Shown in pieces: positions 45,425 through 53,631 of a DNA stretch of 64,000 bases. The DNA comes from Kluyvera sp036759925 (GTDB lineage: Bacteria > Pseudomonadota > Gammaproteobacteria > Enterobacterales > Enterobacteriaceae): the NCBI RefSeq assembly GCF_036759925.1, contig NZ_JAPKIB010000003.1:248001-312000 (forward strand), read 5' to 3'. Position 1 is the stretch's first letter; each line of letters begins with the position of its first letter. The position numbers and the translations under genes were made by a program. The notes beneath the pieces were generated by a model. The model made no database searches and was not told where the DNA came from. It saw only the letters and a list, made by a program, of their open reading frames with translations.

Positions 45425-46618
45425 TTAGTTATAATTAGTTTCAGACATATCACCATCCGTTTCATACTCCACACCAGAAAGCATCACCTCGAGCTCTACA
45501 GCCGTTGTGAAGCCGCCTTTTGTTAGGTTGTGGGTCAATTTACTGATTATCCATGCTTGCTCGTCTATAACGCTCTTAAAGCCTGAGACCCTGACCGGCA
45601 TTTCTGGGTAAATATCCTCGCGACCGGTCGCCAGCATAATGGAGAATTCCGCAACCCCGCGCTGCAATTTATCCCACTTCGCCTGAGCCGCGCGCATCGC
45701 TTGCGCCTTCGTGGCGTAAATGGTCGTCAGCGCGAAAACATTGTCAGCCTCACCGGCCATGTATTCGCCCTCTCTGGCTTCCTGCTCTTTTTGCTTTTTG
45801 GCCGTGGCTTTACTGCTCACTGGTTTTGCTTTCGGGTGCTGTAGCGCCCGGAGGTGTTGCTCTTTGGGCTTACGTTTCAGCTTCACTGTCTGCTTTTGTT
45901 TCGCCGGTTTCGGGTCTTTAGTGTGCAGCCATTTAGCGGTTACGCCGGTGTAAGCGCCACGGTCGGCAATGGCAAACTGATGCCGGTCACCGTCACCGCG
46001 CTGGATGGTAATTTGAGGAATTGCTTTACCGCTCGCCGTGGTACCGCTTCCCGCTTTGAGCATCAGCAATCTACCCGCTTTCACTGAGACCGCGCCGCCG
46101 TTGCGTTCTGCGAGGCGGGTCAGGAAAACGGCGTCGGACTCCTGAGACTGGTCGATATGCGGAATCTGGATCCCCGCAAGAGAATCGGTGACGCTGGGCA
46201 TTAACTTGTTTCGCTCAGCTATCGAGCTGACGATTGCACCGAGCGTGGTGTCATGCCATGACTCCTCACGACGGGAATTAAGCGTCCCGCGAAAATCCGC
46301 ACTCCGGGCGCGAATGGTTACCGTATCCGGCGCCCCCCGGTGCTCTACCTCATCGACGGTAAATCGCCCCTTACTGACCAGCGAGAAACCTTTCCACCCG
46401 AGATACAGCGACAACACCGCACCGCGAATCGGCAACGCGACCAGACCGTCAGTATCGTCGAGCTCAATGTCGAGCTGGTCGGCCTCAAAACCCCGATTGT
46501 CCGTCATCGAGAGGTTAATCAGCCGGTCACTGATATTGCCGGTGATATCTTTGCTTTCCAGTGTCAGCATAAAGTCGGGCGTCAGCGTGGCACCCGCGCC
46601 GGTGATAATATCCAGCAT
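45425..46618 (-). CDS. D: Late control protein D (tail/baseplate)
   Basis: P2 gpD homologue, 397 residues (P2: 387), a baseplate-hub/tail-tip protein that joins tail tube and spike. Its N-terminal part carries MLDIITGAGATLTPDFMLTL and a central HIDQSQESDAVFLTRLAERNGG; a Lys-rich stretch lies near 240-275. It is 61 bp upstream of ogr and 2 bp downstream of U, in one transcript. Confidence 0.93.
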   Translation of the reverse strand: MLDIITGAGATLTPDFMLTLESKDITGNISDRLINLSMTDNRGFEADQLDIELDDTDGLVALPIRGAVLSLYLGWKGFSLVSKGRFTVDEVEHRGAPDTVTIRARSADFRGTLNSRREESWHDTTLGAIVSSIAERNKLMPSVTDSLAGIQIPHIDQSQESDAVFLTRLAERNGGAVSVKAGRLLMLKAGSGTTASGKAIPQITIQRGDGDRHQFAIADRGAYTGVTAKWLHTKDPKPAKQKQTVKLKRKPKEQHLRALQHPKAKPVSSKATAKKQKEQEAREGEYMAGEADNVFALTTIYATKAQAMRAAQAKWDKLQRGVAEFSIMLATGREDIYPEMPVRVSGFKSVIDEQAWIISKLTHNLTKGGFTTAVELEVMLSGVEYETDGDMSETNYN

Positions 46619-46620
46619 GA

Positions 46621-47085
46621 TTACGCCCCCACCATCGACAGCAGATCGCCAGCTTTCCCGACCAGACTTTCGGCCTGTTTTCCAATATCACCATACACCG
46701 CGGCGAGCGATTCATCGACACGGGTCAGTGACAGGGTGAAGCTGATTTTTCGTGGCGTCCCATCCTCAAAAAATACCGTGCCGGTCTCCGAGACATTACT
46801 GACAACAAACATTCCGTAAATCCAGCCTGAGCCAGAGATAAGCGGCCATGCGCGCCCCTGTTCAGCCATTGCATACAGCGCCAGCATCGTGAGCTTACCG
46901 CCGGTCAGCTCAGGATACAGGTCACCGCTCAGGGTGATTTTATCTTCCCCCTCGCCGAGATACTGAAAAGCGTCACGCTTCCCGATGCGAGAGTTTGACG
47001 CCCAGCTATAATCCGCGCTGCGCTGTATGCTCTGGTAGGGCAGCGTCTGACGCATAAAAACAAACATACCTAATGCCAGCATCAT
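46621..47085 (-). CDS. U: Tail protein U
   Basis: P2 gpU homologue, 154 residues (P2: 159), a tail assembly protein. It matches the family in FMRQTLPYQSIQRSADYSWASNSRIG and ITLSGDLYPELTGG. It lies between T and D, as in P2. Confidence 0.93.
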   Translation of the reverse strand: MMLALGMFVFMRQTLPYQSIQRSADYSWASNSRIGKRDAFQYLGEGEDKITLSGDLYPELTGGKLTMLALYAMAEQGRAWPLISGSGWIYGMFVVSNVSETGTVFFEDGTPRKISFTLSLTRVDESLAAVYGDIGKQAESLVGKAGDLLSMVGA

Positions 47086-47096
47086 AATCAGTCTCC

Positions 47097-49526
47097 TTAG
47101 TCATGCATCATGCTTGCGCGGGCTTTGGCGCGCTTATCGCGCTCATACTTCTCTAATGCATCCTGCAAATCATTACCCAACCGACCTCCCGGCATACCAT
47201 TGCCCGGCACGGTGATTTGATAGGTTGGCCGACTCTGGTCGATGTAGGTTTTACCGGCGGGTGCCGTGACCGGCTGATAGCTGTTGTATGCGCTGATTGC
47301 CGGGCTGTAACCGTTCTGCGTCGCCGCATTGGCCTTCGCCGCAGTCTGGTCAAGTGAGCTGGATTCTTTGTTGATAATGCCGAGTTTTTCGAGCACCCAG
47401 TCAATCCCGCTTCGCAGCTTGTTAAAGGCATTAAGCGGCATCAGCAGTGCATCGGCCAGCGCCTGACCGAACATAACCCCAACATCACGACAACTGTTGA
47501 GCGTGTCCTGAGTTGCTTTCACCGGCGCTATCAGGTCTTTAAACCACTGCCAGACGCCGCGAAGTTTTTCGCCGAGACTGTCGAAAATGGGTGCCAGCGG
47601 GGCGAACATTTCCCCGACCGGCGCAAAGGCACTCATGAGCCCCTCGACCACACCGGCAAAGAATGCGCTGACAGGCTCCCAGTATTTACGGATAAGCAGC
47701 GCGCCAGCGACAACAGCCGCCGCTACCGCTACGACAGGCCACGTAATAGCACCAATAGCCGCAATGACCCCGCCACTGATTGTCGTAAAGACCGCACCAA
47801 GCGCACCAGCCGCCGCAATGATGGCGTTAATGCCAGCAATTACCGGCCACGACACAAGGCCAATGGCACCAATCATCCCCACAATGCCGACAGCCGCCGC
47901 CATAATGACTCCCAGCGTGGTGGCAAGAGACTTGTTCTTTTGGATCCAGCTATCGAGCCTCAATACATACCCTGTCGTCGTTTGTACCAGCTTTCTTAAT
48001 GATGACTCTTGCTGGTCAAACAGGTCGGTTCCTACCGCTTCATACGCAGACTGAAACTCTTTAAAATCGCCGCCGAGGTTATCCTGCATGACCTTCACCA
48101 GCTCAGCGGTTTTGCCATCCGATGCTTTAAGGGAAGCGGTAAGCTGGTCTAATTTCCCGCTCGAGGCAGCGGTCATGAGTACCGCAGCCGACGAGCTGGC
48201 CTCTTCACCGAAAATGGTTTTCATGTATTCGGCGCGCTGGCCGGTGCCGAGGTTGTTTTTATCAAAACTCCGCTGCATTTCTTTCAGGATGGTAAATATT
48301 GGACGTGTGTTCCCCTTACCATCAGCCGTTTTGACGCCGAGCTCTTTAATGGCGTCATACGCTTTGCCCGTTGGAGCCTGCAGGCGACTTAATACGGCAC
48401 GGCTCCCCGTACCCGCCATCGAGCCCGTAATTTTGGCGTCATGCAGTGCGCCGACCATTGCGGCTGTTTCCTCGATGCTGATCCCGGCATTTTTCGCCAC
48501 CGGCGCGGCATAAGTCAGCGCATCACTCAGGCCGTCAAAGTCGGCGGCGGTTTTGTTCATCGTCATCGACAGAACATCACCGATATGGGCGACCTTATCG
48601 TTTGAAAGCTGGAAGGCAGAGCGCATCCCCATCAATAACCCGGCGTTCTCTTCCATCGTTCGACGGTTTGCGAGCGCCATATCGAGTGTTACGGGGGTAG
48701 CGGCCTGAATAGCCGCAGCATCGCCGCCAGCCTTTGCAATAATAATCTGAGCACCGGCAGCATCATCAGCCGACGCGGCGGTGTTGTCGCCGAGCTGGCG
48801 CGCCTGTTTGCGGAGCGCCACCATATCAGCTGAGTCTTTACCGACACCGAGAACGGCCTGTAACTCAGCGTTTTTCTGAGCAAAATCATAACCGGGCTTC
48901 ATCAGTGCAACACCGGCAAGCGCTCCGGTCGTTGCCATACCTATCCCGGCAGCACCCATCGACGCCGCATTTCCAGCCAGTGCCTTTCCTGCCTGATAGC
49001 GTTTTTGTACTGCGCTGAGTTTTGCCTGTTGCGCGCTGACCTGCGCCAGTGCTTCACGCTGGCGGTTAAGTTGTGCGGTGGTTTCATTGATAGAGTTTTT
49101 CAGGCGGCTTTCATCATTCGACAGATTGCGCGTATTAATCCCCGCTTTGCCGAGCTCGATCTGTTGCCGCTTCACCGATTGGGTGAGGCTGTTATATTTT
49201 GCCTGTAACCCTTCAGCCGAACGCTTTGCTGATTCCAGCACTCTGGCCTGTGCCGCCGTTGGCCGTTCCGTGTTTTTAAACTGCACCGCCAGCTCGGCGG
49301 CTTCCTGTTTTGCCTTTTCCAGCGCCTGTCCGGTTACCGCCAGTTGTGCGCTGGCTTTGCGAAAACCGTCGATTTTCGATGCCTGACCATTCAAATCACG
49401 CAGGGATTGCTGAGTCGTGCGGATATCGCCAGACAGCGATTTGCTCGCCGTCTGGATCGCTTTAAAGGGTCGGGTCGCCTGGTCGACAGCTTTCAGCAGC
49501 ACTTCGAGTTTGAGGTTGTTACTCAT
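47097..49526 (-). CDS. T: Tail tape-measure protein T
   Basis: P2 gpT homologue, 809 residues (P2: 815), which sets tail length. The first 170 residues are coiled-coil rich (Gln/Ala/Lys repeats) and residues around 540-610 are a strongly hydrophobic, membrane-like block (LGVIMAAAVGIVGMIGAIGL). The ATG overlaps the end of the E' frame by eight bases, so translation is coupled to the frameshifted E+E' gene. Confidence 0.95.
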   Translation of the reverse strand: MSNNLKLEVLLKAVDQATRPFKAIQTASKSLSGDIRTTQQSLRDLNGQASKIDGFRKASAQLAVTGQALEKAKQEAAELAVQFKNTERPTAAQARVLESAKRSAEGLQAKYNSLTQSVKRQQIELGKAGINTRNLSNDESRLKNSINETTAQLNRQREALAQVSAQQAKLSAVQKRYQAGKALAGNAASMGAAGIGMATTGALAGVALMKPGYDFAQKNAELQAVLGVGKDSADMVALRKQARQLGDNTAASADDAAGAQIIIAKAGGDAAAIQAATPVTLDMALANRRTMEENAGLLMGMRSAFQLSNDKVAHIGDVLSMTMNKTAADFDGLSDALTYAAPVAKNAGISIEETAAMVGALHDAKITGSMAGTGSRAVLSRLQAPTGKAYDAIKELGVKTADGKGNTRPIFTILKEMQRSFDKNNLGTGQRAEYMKTIFGEEASSSAAVLMTAASSGKLDQLTASLKASDGKTAELVKVMQDNLGGDFKEFQSAYEAVGTDLFDQQESSLRKLVQTTTGYVLRLDSWIQKNKSLATTLGVIMAAAVGIVGMIGAIGLVSWPVIAGINAIIAAAGALGAVFTTISGGVIAAIGAITWPVVAVAAAVVAGALLIRKYWEPVSAFFAGVVEGLMSAFAPVGEMFAPLAPIFDSLGEKLRGVWQWFKDLIAPVKATQDTLNSCRDVGVMFGQALADALLMPLNAFNKLRSGIDWVLEKLGIINKESSSLDQTAAKANAATQNGYSPAISAYNSYQPVTAPAGKTYIDQSRPTYQITVPGNGMPGGRLGNDLQDALEKYERDKRAKARASMMHD

Positions 49527-49952
49527 TCGTGTTTCCGCTTCGCTGTAGCGCTTTTTCGCGCCAGTTGACGAGTTCGGTCAGGCTCATGGGATACAGGTCT
49601 GATGGCGACCAGTGGAAAATTACCGCTATGTCAGCCATCAGGTCATCGACCGAGAGTTTTTTCGGGAAGGTTACGCCGCCGAATTCGGTGACAAAAAACC
49701 AACCACCTTACCGGCAAACGACAACAGGTCGGGCAGCTCCAGCGCGGCGGCCTCCTGTTCGGTCAGTGACGGCATGGTCATGCGCGGCAGCACTTTAATC
49801 AGCGCATCGACGTCGGAGTTTGCGACAGATGCCAGGCTGACACCGCGCAGGGTTCCGGCGGACGGTTTTAACAGAGTGACATCGGTAATCACCTGCTCAC
49901 CGCGCGTAATTGGTTTAATCAGAGTGACGATATTTTCGTTAATTTTTTCCAT
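49519..49952 (-). CDS. E+E': Tail chaperone fusion E+E' (-1 frameshift)
   Basis: Produced when ribosomes on gene E slip back one base at T TTT TTG (49692-49698). Reading then goes on as VTEFGGVTFPKKLSVDDL through to NTNE and stop at 49519, giving 144 residues (P2 E+E': 142). Such paired products guide tape-measure assembly in long-tailed phages. The E' tail contains the conserved FHWSPSDLYPMSLTELVNWRE. Confidence 0.9.
49671..49952 (-). CDS. E: Tail assembly chaperone E
   Basis: P2 gpE homologue, 93 residues (P2: 91), the product of the unshifted frame. N-terminus MEKINENIVTLIKPITRGEQVITDVTLLKPSAG is typical. The stop comes seven codons after the slippery heptamer. Confidence 0.93.
   Translation of the reverse strand: MEKINENIVTLIKPITRGEQVITDVTLLKPSAGTLRGVSLASVANSDVDALIKVLPRMTMPSLTEQEAAALELPDLLSFAGKVVGFLSPNSAA
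49692..49698 (-). promoter_or_regulatory. Programmed -1 frameshift site
   Basis: T TTT TTG heptamer in the 0 frame of E (the plus strand reads CAAAAAA), the same type as in P2. Its product is described under E+E'. Confidence 0.9.
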
Positions 49953-50014
49953 GATATTTTCTCGTTAAATTCAGGTTTCAGGATGCCCGGCCAGCCATGC
50001 TGACCGGGGCAGAA

Positions 50015-50533
50015 TTACAGGCCGATGTTTTGTCGGTGCGCCTCGAGCATGTCGGTGCCGCTCACTTTTTCGATGAGGTTCACCGTGTCGATTTCCACCA
50101 GTTCCGAGCCATTCATCGTCAGTTTGAAGTAAGTACACATAAGCGAGATTTTCGACTCGGTGTCTTCGCCTTGTTTGGCTTCGCCGAGGTCGATTTCTTT
50201 CTGACGGCCACGGAGAACAACCTCGACCGGTACGGTCTCGCCGGTATCATCACGCTGGTAAGACCCGGCAAAACGCAGCGGGACAGAGGCTGTACCGGTG
50301 GCAGCGTATAGCGACCAGATAGCGTCATCAGGGAAACCACCGAGTGAGATTTCAGCCGACAGCGCATCATCATCGAGGCCGAGGTCGACCGGTGCCGAGC
50401 CATTCATCCCGCCGCCGCGATAATTCTCGAGCTTGCGGGTAAGTTTTGGCAGCGTGACGGACTGCACGACACCGAGATAACTCACCCCGTCGATAAACAG
50501 ATTCATGAGTTTGAGCTTGCGCGGTAATGCCAT
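50015..50533 (-). CDS. FII: Tail tube protein FII
   Basis: Major tail-tube protein, 172 residues, the P2 length. Conserved segments: MALPRKLKLMNLFIDGVSYLG, VTLPKLTRKLENYRGGGMNGS and RGRQKEIDLGEAKQGEDTESKISLMCTYFKL (written here in part). It is encoded 12 bp after FI. Confidence 0.95.
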   Translation of the reverse strand: MALPRKLKLMNLFIDGVSYLGVVQSVTLPKLTRKLENYRGGGMNGSAPVDLGLDDDALSAEISLGGFPDDAIWSLYAATGTASVPLRFAGSYQRDDTGETVPVEVVLRGRQKEIDLGEAKQGEDTESKISLMCTYFKLTMNGSELVEIDTVNLIEKVSGTDMLEAHRQNIGL

Positions 50534-50545
50534 TGGTCAGGCTCC

Positions 50546-51733
50546 TTATTTGCTGTTGACGGATGAGACCAGATTCGCCAGATATTTGTCGGTGATACGC
50601 TGGCGCAGAGTCAGGTTTTCGAGTGGTGGTACCGGCGTATAGTCGTAATCAATAAACAGTTTTCCGGCCTTGAGGGTTTCTTTGCTGTTGGCCTCTTCGT
50701 CAAACCAGCACGTCGCATCGATGATGTACCCCCCGGTTTTCAGCTCGCGGAATTTCGCGTTAATACCGTCGATAATGTCGCGAATTAACGTGGCGGTGAC
50801 GGGCTTATCATTTGCCCACATATGCCCTTCGGCCATTGTGTCGGCGATGATTTGCGCGGTGCGGGTGTAGTTTTCAAACTGAAACAGCGGGTCATCGGAG
50901 CAATTACGGTTACCCCAGAAGCGGAAACCATCAGCACGAATCAGCGTGGTAACACCAGCCTCATTCAACAGGTCGGCATCGGTGCCTTTTTCCTGCAAAT
51001 CCCAGAAGACCGATGCACTGATGCCAGTAACACCGTTGACGCCGACGTTCGACAGGGTTTTATGCCACCCGGTGTCATTGTCGATTTTTGCGCGCAGCCC
51101 CAGCGCGATGGCGGTCGCGTAGCTGGTTGTCGTCGCGTTGGTCGTGGTATCCCACCCGAGGAAATCAGGCCAGATAATCATGAGCTCACGGGCGCTGAAG
51201 TTTTCGCGATAGGCGATAACGTCAGAAATGGTTTTACAGCCCCACGCGCTGACGTAAGCGAAAGCACGTAATTTCTGAGCCACGGACGCAAGCGCGGTCG
51301 CGACCTCCTGAGTATCGAGACCCGGCACACCGAGAATACGGGGTTTCACGCCGGTAACCGCTTTCGCCGTTAACAATGCTTTCAGTCCGGTGTATTTGCC
51401 GTTCTCATCCGTGGTGCCGATGATGTTCGAAATGGTTTGCGCCTGTGCCTCGTCGTCGTCGCCGGTACCCTCCGCGACGCGCACGACCACGATGACCGGT
51501 TTTGACTGGTCAGCAATGGCCTGTAAGGATTTTGCCAGGGTACCTTTGGTACCGGCTTTCGCGATGGCGTTTTGTGGGCTGGTAATCAGTACCGGCTCAT
51601 TGAGCGGGAACATATCGGCATCAGCATCACTGGCCGTACAGACCATGCCGACAACCGCCGTTGATACGGTCGAGATTGTGCGTGTTCCGTCGTTAATTTC
51701 GACGACTTCGACGCCGTGATGATAATCACTCAT
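50546..51733 (-). CDS. FI: Tail sheath protein FI
   Basis: Contractile tail sheath protein, 395 residues (P2: 396). It starts MSDYHHGVEVVEINDGTRTI and ends with the sheath-typical DYTPVPPLENLTLRQRITDKYL. A late promoter should lie in the 60 bp before it, but I could not place an Ogr dyad with confidence. Confidence 0.95.
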   Translation of the reverse strand: MSDYHHGVEVVEINDGTRTISTVSTAVVGMVCTASDADADMFPLNEPVLITSPQNAIAKAGTKGTLAKSLQAIADQSKPVIVVVRVAEGTGDDDEAQAQTISNIIGTTDENGKYTGLKALLTAKAVTGVKPRILGVPGLDTQEVATALASVAQKLRAFAYVSAWGCKTISDVIAYRENFSARELMIIWPDFLGWDTTTNATTTSYATAIALGLRAKIDNDTGWHKTLSNVGVNGVTGISASVFWDLQEKGTDADLLNEAGVTTLIRADGFRFWGNRNCSDDPLFQFENYTRTAQIIADTMAEGHMWANDKPVTATLIRDIIDGINAKFRELKTGGYIIDATCWFDEEANSKETLKAGKLFIDYDYTPVPPLENLTLRQRITDKYLANLVSSVNSK

Positions 51734-51797
51734 CCGTTTAACTCCGTTAGTTGGGGTGAGTGATATTGTCTGGTTTACGCCTGTGTGCGGCTATTTG

Positions 51798-52376
51798 TCA
51801 GGGTTCGGCGGTGTCTGACACAACGGGATTTGTTGCCGGGAATTTTTTATATAGTGTCGATATGCCCACATCAAAAATCATCGCGACGCGCTGACGGGTT
51901 TCTCCGGCCGCAATCAGTCGCCCGGCCTGAGCCCATTCGTCTGGCGCCAGCTTTGGCCGACGTCCTCCGATTCGGCCCTGAGCGCGAGCGGAATCGAGCC
52001 CGGCGCGAGTGCGTTCGACAATCAGCTCGCGTTCCATTTCAGCAAGCGCGCCCATGATGTGGAAGAAAAAACGCCCCATCGGCGTTGAGGTATCGATACT
52101 GTCGGTCAGGCTCCTGAAATTTACGCCGCGCTGGCGAAGCTCTTCAGTCATCGAGACAAGATGCCGCATGCTACGACCGAGCCGGTCGAGCTTCCAGACA
52201 ACCAGTGTATCACCGGCCTGAAGTCGTTTTAATGCGCGATTGAGTCCCGGCCTGTTGGTCGATTTCCCGCTGATTTTATCTTCGAAAATTAGCTCACATC
52301 CCGACCGTTCCAGTGCGTCGCGCTGTAGCGCAGTGTTTTGTTCATTTGTTGATACGCGCACATAGCCAACCTGCAT
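51798..52376 (-). CDS. Gin/Hin-family DNA invertase
   Basis: Serine recombinase of 192 residues from the ATG at 52376: YVRVSTNEQ with catalytic Ser9, DKISGKSTNRPGL, KLDRLGRSMRHL, and a C-terminal HTH (RQRVAMIFDVGISTLYKKF). Closely related invertases (Gin, Cin, Hin, Pin) flip tail-fibre or flagellar cassettes with Fis. It lies beside the invertible fibre segment, so it most likely flips it. The upstream open frame would add 73 unlikely residues. P2 itself has fun (Z) here. Confidence 0.95.
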   Translation of the reverse strand: MQVGYVRVSTNEQNTALQRDALERSGCELIFEDKISGKSTNRPGLNRALKRLQAGDTLVVWKLDRLGRSMRHLVSMTEELRQRGVNFRSLTDSIDTSTPMGRFFFHIMGALAEMERELIVERTRAGLDSARAQGRIGGRRPKLAPDEWAQAGRLIAAGETRQRVAMIFDVGISTLYKKFPATNPVVSDTAEP

Positions 52377-52430
52377 CGGTTTTCCCTTATGCAAAAGCCG
52401 GAATGATGCCAGCCCGGCGGGAAAACTGCA

Positions 52431-52456
52431 TTTTCTTAAACGTTGGTTTGAAAGAG
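52431..52456 (+). other. gix/hix-like crossover site, invertase side
   Basis: 26-bp site: left half TTTTCTTAAACG, core TT, right half GGTTTGAAAGAG. Fits the invertase consensus of imperfect half-sites around a dinucleotide core. It starts the plus-strand silent cassette. Confidence 0.82.
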
Positions 52457-52792
52457 GCAGCGAAGAGAGGTGTTGGTACGGGAGTAAACCAGATTCCGGA
52501 TATGTCCGCCTTCGCATCAGGATCTGGATATCAAAAACTACCAGGTGGATATATTTTGCAGTGGGGATCTGCGAATGCTGGCAACTCAGCCTCAACGGGA
52601 ATATCTAATACGTTCCCGATTCCATTCCCGTCAGGGATTGTAATCATTACAACCGGGCAGATTGACCCATCTTATACCACAGCGCAACAGCCAGCAGCGG
52701 TAGGTATTTCGCTGCCCACCACCACAGGGTTTATTGCGAAGTCAGCCGCTGCTAACACTGATGCATTTAACTATTTAGCCCTCGGGTACTAA
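52444..52792 (+). CDS. Silent alternative tail-fibre 3' end
   Basis: Promoterless C-terminal fibre module of about 115 codons, starting in the crossover site with GLKEAAKRGVGTGVNQIPDMSAF and ending LALGY. The segment GVGTGxNQIPDMSAF is typical of P2-family fibre C-termini, and GSGYQKLPGGYILQWGSA is a receptor-binding-tip signature. It is not expressed as a fibre until the cassette flips. No own start is credible, so it is a cassette, not a broken gene. Confidence 0.85.
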
Positions 52793-52793
52793 C

Positions 52794-53228
52794 ATGGCAA
52801 ATTATATCTTTAGTCCATCAAAAAATGCGTTCTATCCGTTTGAATTAAAAACCTCCTACGAAATAACAGACTCATGGCCGGAGGACGGAATCGATGTAGA
52901 AGATTCTATTTTTATAGAGTTCACAGGAATTCCACCTGAGGGCATGATGCGCGGGGTAAGTGGTGATAATATGCCGCTATGGATTGAACAACCAGAGCCG
53001 ACACAAGACGAATTGATCGCAGCTGCTGATGTTGAAAAACAGGACAGAATTGACCGAGCCAATGTGTATATGAATGGCAAGCAGTGGCCTGGTAAGGCCG
53101 CTATGGGGCGGTTAAAGGATTCAGAAAAAATACAGTACAGCCTGTGGTTAGATTACCTCGATGCGCTGGAGGCAGTAGACACGTCCAGCGCACCAGATAT
53201 CAACTGGCCTGAGTCACCGGAGGTGTAG
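52794..53228 (+). CDS. Alternative tail-fibre assembly chaperone
   Basis: A 144-residue tail-fibre assembly (Tfa-family) protein: N-terminal IFSPSKNAFYPFELKTSYE and C-terminal segment WPGKAAMGRLKDSEKIQYSLWLDYLDALEAVD. It is paired with the silent fibre end two bases upstream and would be expressed with it after inversion. The last 29 bp overlap the opposite chaperone. Confidence 0.88.
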   Translation: MANYIFSPSKNAFYPFELKTSYEITDSWPEDGIDVEDSIFIEFTGIPPEGMMRGVSGDNMPLWIEQPEPTQDELIAAADVEKQDRIDRANVYMNGKQWPGKAAMGRLKDSEKIQYSLWLDYLDALEAVDTSSAPDINWPESPEV

Positions 53229-53631
53229 GCCAGTCCGGGTCTGTTGTATCAACTCGCATCAGCAGCACCCGGTATTTTTTCCATTCAGCCAGCGCGGCCG
53301 TTTCGTCATCCGTCGCAATACCTGCATCTACGGCATCCTGTCTCCAGGCTATCTCAGCATCAGCGCCTGCTTTCAAAGCTGATTTTTGTGCATCATTCAC
53401 AGCTGTTATTTCTTCCCTTGTGGGAGGGGGGATTTCCACCCATGCAGGGAGGCCATCTTTTCCGGCGACTCTGTATTTTCCTTCTGGTGGTTCATTTGAA
53501 AACTCGAAAAATATTGAATTATCCACTTCAATACTATCGCCGGGCCAGCTACCTGCTTTTTCATAGATACTTCTTAACTCATCAGCATAAAACGCATTTT
53601 CTTTCGCAGAATAAAACATATTATTCACCAT
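53200..53631 (-). CDS. Tail-fibre assembly chaperone (active cassette)
   Basis: A 143-residue Tfa-family protein that helps fold or trimerise the current fibre tip (MVNNMFYSAKENAFYADELRSIYEKAG, AALAEWKKYRVLLMRVDTTDPDWP). Its start overlaps the fibre stop. It is a diverged relative of the plus-strand chaperone at 52794, consistent with paired fibre-chaperone specificity. Confidence 0.9.
   Translation of the reverse strand: MVNNMFYSAKENAFYADELRSIYEKAGSWPGDSIEVDNSIFFEFSNEPPEGKYRVAGKDGLPAWVEIPPPTREEITAVNDAQKSALKAGADAEIAWRQDAVDAGIATDDETAALAEWKKYRVLLMRVDTTDPDWPTPPVTQAS

Noticed and set aside
52313..52430. Independent start for the plus-strand fibre module upstream of its crossover site
   Set aside because: This part overlaps the invertase gene's 5' end and reads as non-family sequence; the module only makes sense as a cassette after inversion.
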